A stretch of 10,958 nucleotides of DNA from the NCBI GenBank assembly GCA_035272265.1, contig DATEQV010000153.1:1-10958 (forward strand), written 5' to 3'. The translations under genes and the position numbers were made by a program. This stretch comes from Acidisphaera sp035272265. GTDB taxonomy: Bacteria > Pseudomonadota > Alphaproteobacteria > Acetobacterales > Acetobacteraceae. Below are positions 7,434-10,958 of the stretch, piece after piece (within the stretch, counting starts at the first letter, position 1; each line of letters opens with the position of its first letter). Below the pieces are notes generated by a model. The model searched no databases, was not told the DNA's origin, and saw nothing but the letters and a program-made list of their open reading frames with translations.

Positions 7434-7691
7434 TTACGGCTCCAGCGGCCGAGCCTCGTCGGGCAGCATGATCGGGATCCCGTCGCGGATCGGGTAGGCC
7501 ACGCCCGCCCGCCGGCTGATCAGCTCGCCGTGCGCGCGGTCGTATTCGAGCGGCCCCTTGGTGATCGGGCAGACCAGGATTTCCAGCAGGCGAGGGTCGA
7601 CGGGCGCGGCTGGTATCGGCTGGTCAGGTGCGGACTCGTCGGGTGCCCCCTGAGGTAACCCCGGGGGCGGATCAGCTTGCGATGCGGTCAC
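7434..7691 (-). CDS. Trm112/YcaR-like small protein (UPF0434 type)
   Basis: This 85-residue protein has a Pro/Ala-rich lead (1-30) and then a Trm112-like domain: DPRLLEILVCPITKGPLEYD (32-51), ELISRRAGVAYPIRDGIPIM (56-75) and LPDEAR. E. coli YcaR shares this layout and ends just after the same DGIP...EAR motif. In eukaryotes and archaea Trm112 proteins are small zinc-binding partners of methyltransferases; here only one of the usual two paired cysteines is left (Cys41 in LVCPITKG), so zinc binding is doubtful. The bacterial role is not settled. The GTG at 7691 is chosen for the GAGGGAAC just upstream; it overlaps the end of the LON-domain gene by 20 bp, so it is the third gene of the operon. 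Confidence 0.85.
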   Translation of the reverse strand: MTASQADPPPGLPQGAPDESAPDQPIPAAPVDPRLLEILVCPITKGPLEYDRAHGELISRRAGVAYPIRDGIPIMLPDEARPLEP

Positions 7692-8334
7692 TGGTTCCCT
7701 CTTCACGGCCACCCATGCTGAGCAGCGCGTACAGCACCTGCGCACGATCGTCTCGCGTCCGCGCTTCGAGCAGCGCCTGCTTCTCCGCCGGCTCGAACGG
7801 GCAGACCATGCACAGCGTCACGATAAGCATATCATCGGGCATCCGCTCGATCGCGTCCCAGTTCGCATCCAGCCCGCTGCGGCCGAAATAGCCGCGCAGT
7901 TCGCGCAGCAGGTCCTGGCGAGGAACGCCGATCTCCTCCTCGTCCGGTGCAAGGTCGCTCTCGAACCCGCTGTAGTCGGCGCGGATGCGGCGGTAGCCGC
8001 GGCGCATCTCCAGCTCCTCGGCGACGCGGAAGCGGATCAGGCCGGTCAGCGTGATCAGGTACCGCCCATCGTCGCTTTCGCTGAACGACGTCAGGCGGCC
8101 GAGGCAGCCGACGCGGAACGTCGCCGGGCCGGTTGGTCCGCTCGGGCGGCCCGGGTCCGGCTGGATCATCCCGAACATCCGGCCGGCGGCGAGGCTGTCC
8201 TCGGTCATCGCCAGGTAGCGCGGCTCGAAGATGTTCAGCGGCAGCCGTCCGTGCGGCAGCAGCAGCGCGCCGGTGAGCGGAAAGATCGGGAAGACCTCGG
8301 GCAGGCCGTCCCGACCCTGGTGCAACGACGCCAT
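7672..8334 (-). CDS. LON peptidase substrate-binding domain-containing protein
   Basis: The 220-residue product corresponds to the N-terminal (LAN/LonN) domain of Lon protease alone: VFPIFPLTGALLLPHGRLPL (14-33) leading into NIFEPRYLAM, followed by beta-rich segments (FRVGCLGRLTSF, YLITLTGLIRFRV) and a helical C-terminal half containing DDMLIVTLCMVCPFEPAEKQ. It lacks both the AAA+ ATPase and the Ser-Lys protease of Lon, so it is not a protease by itself; substrate or partner binding is the likely role, but no function is established. The ATG at 8334 follows the stop of the thioredoxin-TPR gene by six bases and has little Shine-Dalgarno of its own, pointing to coupling. Its 3' end overlaps the Trm112-like gene by 20 bp. 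Confidence 0.92.
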   Translation of the reverse strand: MASLHQGRDGLPEVFPIFPLTGALLLPHGRLPLNIFEPRYLAMTEDSLAAGRMFGMIQPDPGRPSGPTGPATFRVGCLGRLTSFSESDDGRYLITLTGLIRFRVAEELEMRRGYRRIRADYSGFESDLAPDEEEIGVPRQDLLRELRGYFGRSGLDANWDAIERMPDDMLIVTLCMVCPFEPAEKQALLEARTRDDRAQVLYALLSMGGREEGTSDRIAS

Positions 8335-8340
8335 GCGCCG

Positions 8341-9324
8341 TCAGCTGAACAGCAGTGCGGAGAGCCTGCGCCGGGCGGCGAGCGTGGCGGGGTCGTCGAA
8401 CCCCCAGGATTCGAAGAACTTCAGCAACTGCAGCCGTGCCGCGTCCTCGTTCCACTGGCGGTCGCGGCGGATGATCTCCAGCAGCGCGTCGGCCGCCGCC
8501 TCCCGCTCGCCGGCGGCATTCAGGCCGGTGGCAAGATCATAGCGGGCCTGATGGTCGAGCGGATCCGCCGCCAGCCGCGCCTTGAGCCCGCCGAGCTGGT
8601 CGCGCGCCTTGCGGCCTTCCTCCGCCAGCGCCAGCGCGGCGCGGGCACCGGAGACCTCGGCATGCTCGGCGAGCTTCGCGGGCACCCGCGCGAGCAGGGA
8701 CTTGGCCTCGTCTTCCTCGCCGAGTGCCAGCAGCGCGCGGATCATGCCACCCCAGGCGTCGCCGTTCTCAGGCTCCTCCTGCAGTGCCGCGCCGAAGATC
8801 TCGGCGGCGGAGTGTGCGTCGCCCGCTTCCAGCGCGGCCGTCGCCTCGGCAACGAGATCCGCCGCCGGCATCGCCCCGCCCGCGAGTTTCAGCAGGTTTT
8901 CGACGAAGCGCCGCACCTCGGATTCCGGCAGCGCGCCCTGGAACAGGTCGGCGATCTGGCCCTGCCAGAAGGCGGCGACCGTGGGGACGGACTGCAGCGG
9001 CAGCCCGAGCTGGGTGAGCTGCTGGACCAGTGAGCGGTTCGCGTCGATGTCGATCTTGACGAGCTTGACCCGGCCGCCGGCGCTGCGGACGACCTTTTCG
9101 AGCGTGGGCGTGAGCGACTTGCAGGGGCCGCACCAGGTTGCCCAGAAGTCCACCAGCACCGGGACCTTCCGGGAGGCCTCGATGACGTCCTGCATGAAGG
9201 TGCGCTGGTCACCGTCGACGATCATGGCGTCGCCGGCCGGGCCTGCGCCGCCGATCAGGTCGGGCTGCCTGGTGTCGGTCTTCGCCGGGGTGGGCGGGCC
9301 TTTGCGGCCGAGAATGGTATCCAT
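8341..9324 (-). CDS. thioredoxin-domain, TPR-containing co-chaperone (CnoX/YbbN-like)
   Basis: This 327-residue cytoplasmic protein fuses a thioredoxin fold to a TPR-like C-terminal region. The thioredoxin part (about 35-145) carries VLVDFWATWCGPCKSLTP with Cys65 and Cys68, and the cis-proline SVPT (Pro114). Residues about 155-327 are Ala/Leu/Glu-rich helical repeats (AEATAALEAGDAHSAAEIF, RYDLATGLNAAGEREAAADA) ending LRRRLSALLF-type. E. coli CnoX has lost the CXXC redox pair, whereas this one keeps a complete WCGPC, so it is probably a true thioredoxin as well as a possible holdase for GroEL and DnaK. The ATG at 9324 is preceded by TAGGA; the longer open frame to 9393 has no ribosome-binding site. 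It heads the operon with the LON-domain and Trm112-like genes. Confidence 0.9.
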   Translation of the reverse strand: MDTILGRKGPPTPAKTDTRQPDLIGGAGPAGDAMIVDGDQRTFMQDVIEASRKVPVLVDFWATWCGPCKSLTPTLEKVVRSAGGRVKLVKIDIDANRSLVQQLTQLGLPLQSVPTVAAFWQGQIADLFQGALPESEVRRFVENLLKLAGGAMPAADLVAEATAALEAGDAHSAAEIFGAALQEEPENGDAWGGMIRALLALGEEDEAKSLLARVPAKLAEHAEVSGARAALALAEEGRKARDQLGGLKARLAADPLDHQARYDLATGLNAAGEREAAADALLEIIRRDRQWNEDAARLQLLKFFESWGFDDPATLAARRRLSALLFS

Positions 9325-9423
9325 CGGGAATGTCCTATGCCGCGCTGGCGATCTGTTCAGCCTACTAGATGTCCCCCGGCGGCTGGGCCGCAAGCCGGAT
9401 CGAGGACCCTGGCCGAGGGCCGT

Positions 9424-9438
9424 CCATGCGTCGCATGG
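9424..9438. repeat. perfect 15-bp dyad in the gap between the thioredoxin gene and tRNA-Gly
   Basis: CCATGCG (9424-9430), a single T, then CGCATGG (9432-9438). It lies about 100 bp upstream of the thioredoxin-TPR start and 60 bp upstream of the tRNA. Size and symmetry would fit an operator, but no regulator is known for it. Nothing else in 9325-9496 stands out. Confidence 0.35.
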
Positions 9439-9496
9439 GACCTGCCTTGGCCTTGCACCACGGCGCGAAGCCGCCTATGACGCGCGCCTTCGGAAC

Positions 9497-9571
9497 GCGG
9501 GCGTAGCTCAGGGGTAGAGCACAACCTTGCCAAGGTTGGGGTCGAGGGTTCGAATCCCTTCGCCCGCTCCA
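9497..9571 (+). tRNA. tRNA-Gly (anticodon GCC)
   Basis: The acceptor stem GCGGGCG (9497-9503) pairs with CGCCCGC (9561-9567), then T and an encoded CCA (9569-9571). The D-arm contains AGCTCAGGGGTAGAGC, the anticodon stem is CAACC/GGTTG around the loop TTGCCAA with GCC at 9529-9531, and the T-arm holds GGTTCGAATCC. All identity features of tRNA-Gly are present and the structure has no mismatch in the acceptor stem. Confidence 0.98.
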
Positions 9572-9764
9572 GAAATCAAGCGTTTAGCAGAGCCGAAATC
9601 CCCGACCAGATGCGGGACTGGTACGCAACTGGCACGCAACGCTTCGGGCGTCATCGGCTTCGTTGAGCTCCGTTCGATGTCGCACGCGATCTGCTCGAGC
9701 GCACGGCGTGCGAGCGCCAGGTAGTCCGGCGCGGCGCTTGACTGCATCGACGGCCTGGGGCCGG

Positions 9765-10019
9765 TCAGCCTTCCTCGCCCGGCAGCTGCCGAGCACATGC
9801 GGCATGAGTCGAGTGATGGTCCGGGTCCCCAGCCACACGCGCGGAATTTCGGCTGGCGGCCTCGGCTGTCACTTCCGCTGAGATCTGCGCCAGCACGCCT
9901 TCGAGCCCCGGCCCGGACGTGGTGTTCACCTCCTCCGCTGCGCGCCGCAATGCTTCGCGACGCAGCAAGCGAGCGGTCATCGCATCGAACCGGGGATCGG
10001 GTGACTCCTGATGTGTCAT
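9765..10019 (-). CDS. unrecognised small protein, second of an ATGA-coupled pair
   Basis: The 84-residue product starts MTHQESPDPRFDAMTARLLR and has a predicted helical, Ala/Arg/Glu-rich middle (about 10-60) and a His-rich tail (DPDHHSTHAACARQLPGEEG). I do not recognise it. The ATG at 10019 overlaps the TGA of the preceding small gene (ATGA), which supports translation. No membrane segment or signal peptide is visible. It sits between groEL and tRNA-Gly, a location where mobile-element cargo or debris is common, but no integrase is near. It could be spurious in such GC-rich DNA. Confidence 0.4.
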   Translation of the reverse strand: MTHQESPDPRFDAMTARLLRREALRRAAEEVNTTSGPGLEGVLAQISAEVTAEAASRNSARVAGDPDHHSTHAACARQLPGEEG

Positions 10020-10195
10020 CCGCTTGTCGACGCCCTGGGAGGCGGCATTGGAGTCACGGACGGGCGGTAAGACCCGACGCTCTGTTTGATCCGATCGCGC
10101 GGTCCGACATCGTCCGGAGCGGCATCGAGCTCGCATGTTCGGTACCAGTGATCGCCCCAGCGGTATGACTCGCGCTGGTCGTCAAGCTCAGACAT
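10016..10195 (-). CDS. unrecognised small protein, first of an ATGA-coupled pair
   Basis: The 59-residue product starts MSELDDQRESYRWGDHWYRT and is polar, with several aromatic residues near the N-terminus (YRWGDHWY) and a Pro/Arg/Ser tail. I do not recognise it. The ATG at 10195 has AAGGGGAG six bases upstream, a good ribosome-binding site. Its TGA overlaps the next gene's ATG. It lies 75 bp past the groEL stop on the same strand, beyond two hairpins. Role unknown. Confidence 0.45.
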   Translation of the reverse strand: MSELDDQRESYRWGDHWYRTCELDAAPDDVGPRDRIKQSVGSYRPSVTPMPPPRASTSG

Positions 10196-10216
10196 CCGTC
10201 TCCCCTTCGCCGGGCG

Positions 10217-10242
10217 GCTTCTCCCGGTTGCCCGAGAGAAGC
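10217..10242 (-). terminator. 11-bp stem hairpin downstream of groEL
   Basis: GCTTCTCCCGG (10217-10227) pairs with CCGAGAGAAGC (10232-10242) with one mismatch and the loop TTGC. It is strong and lies 28 bp after the groEL stop, but has no T-run on the minus strand, so it is either a 3'-end stabiliser or an imperfect terminator in front of the two small genes. Confidence 0.35.
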
Positions 10243-10252
10243 TTGGACACAA

Positions 10253-10268
10253 CGGGCCAACGGGCCCG
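10253..10268 (-). terminator. 6-bp GC hairpin immediately after the groEL stop
   Basis: CGGGCC (10253-10258) and GGCCCG (10263-10268) pair around AACG, one base after the stop codon. On the minus strand it is followed by GTTGTG rather than a clean T-run. Together with the hairpin at 10217-10242 it likely marks the end of the groEL transcript. Confidence 0.35.
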
Positions 10269-10269
10269 C

Positions 10270-10958
<689 letters not shown>

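Noticed and set aside
9508..9798. Minus-strand frame overlapping tRNA-Gly (ending GIRTLDPNLGKVVLYP)
   Set aside because: Its C-terminal part is the tRNA read backwards, a familiar artefact; the first 50 residues may be a mobile-element remnant but start and end are not supportable.

Overview
The window looks like chromosomal DNA of a GC-rich alphaproteobacterium, most likely from the Rhodospirillales/Acetobacteraceae. That placement is inferred from three things: strong GC bias at third codon positions, the alphaproteobacterial form of RibA (a GTP cyclohydrolase II domain behind a long non-catalytic N-terminal region), and the thioredoxin/TPR - LON-domain - Trm112-like cluster. No species can be named from sequence alone.

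Layout. Positions 1-400 are mobile-element debris: the last 31 codons of a transposase (IS66-like), a GIY-YIG nuclease gene lacking both ends, and two inverted copies of a 34-bp palindrome. Positions 548 to about 1978 (+) hold an unrecognised Arg-rich, then Pro/Ala-rich, protein gene. It carries two kinds of palindromic repeat and two short tandem repeats inside its reading frame, and it has no stop codon before it runs antisense into hslU. Positions 4702-1979 (-) hold an OmpR-type response regulator, hslV and hslU in that order. Positions 4992-6173 (+) hold ribA. Then come an unrecognised repeat protein broken by one extra C (6226-6931) and an L,D-transpeptidase (6928-7425) whose start overlaps its stop. 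Positions 9324-7434 (-) form a tight three-gene operon: a CnoX/YbbN-like thioredoxin-TPR protein, a LON substrate-binding-domain protein and a Trm112/YcaR-like protein. A tRNA-Gly(GCC) lies at 9497-9571 (+). Positions 10195-9765 (-) hold two unrecognised small genes sharing an ATGA overlap, and the window ends inside groEL (-).

How the genes fit together. Much of the recognisable content concerns protein quality control: HslVU (proteasome-like protease and unfoldase), a CnoX-type holdase, a LON N-domain protein and GroEL. CnoX is known to hand substrates to GroEL, so the neighbourhood is suggestive, but the genes are not one operon. The most unusual material is the set of palindromic repeats. 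A family with constant flanks (GTGGAT...ATGACG) and a stem that changes but keeps pairing occurs both in the decayed region and inside the reading frame of the unknown gene. The slippage-prone pentapeptide array next to the L,D-transpeptidase is the second main oddity. I found no convincing new defence or CRISPR-type system.
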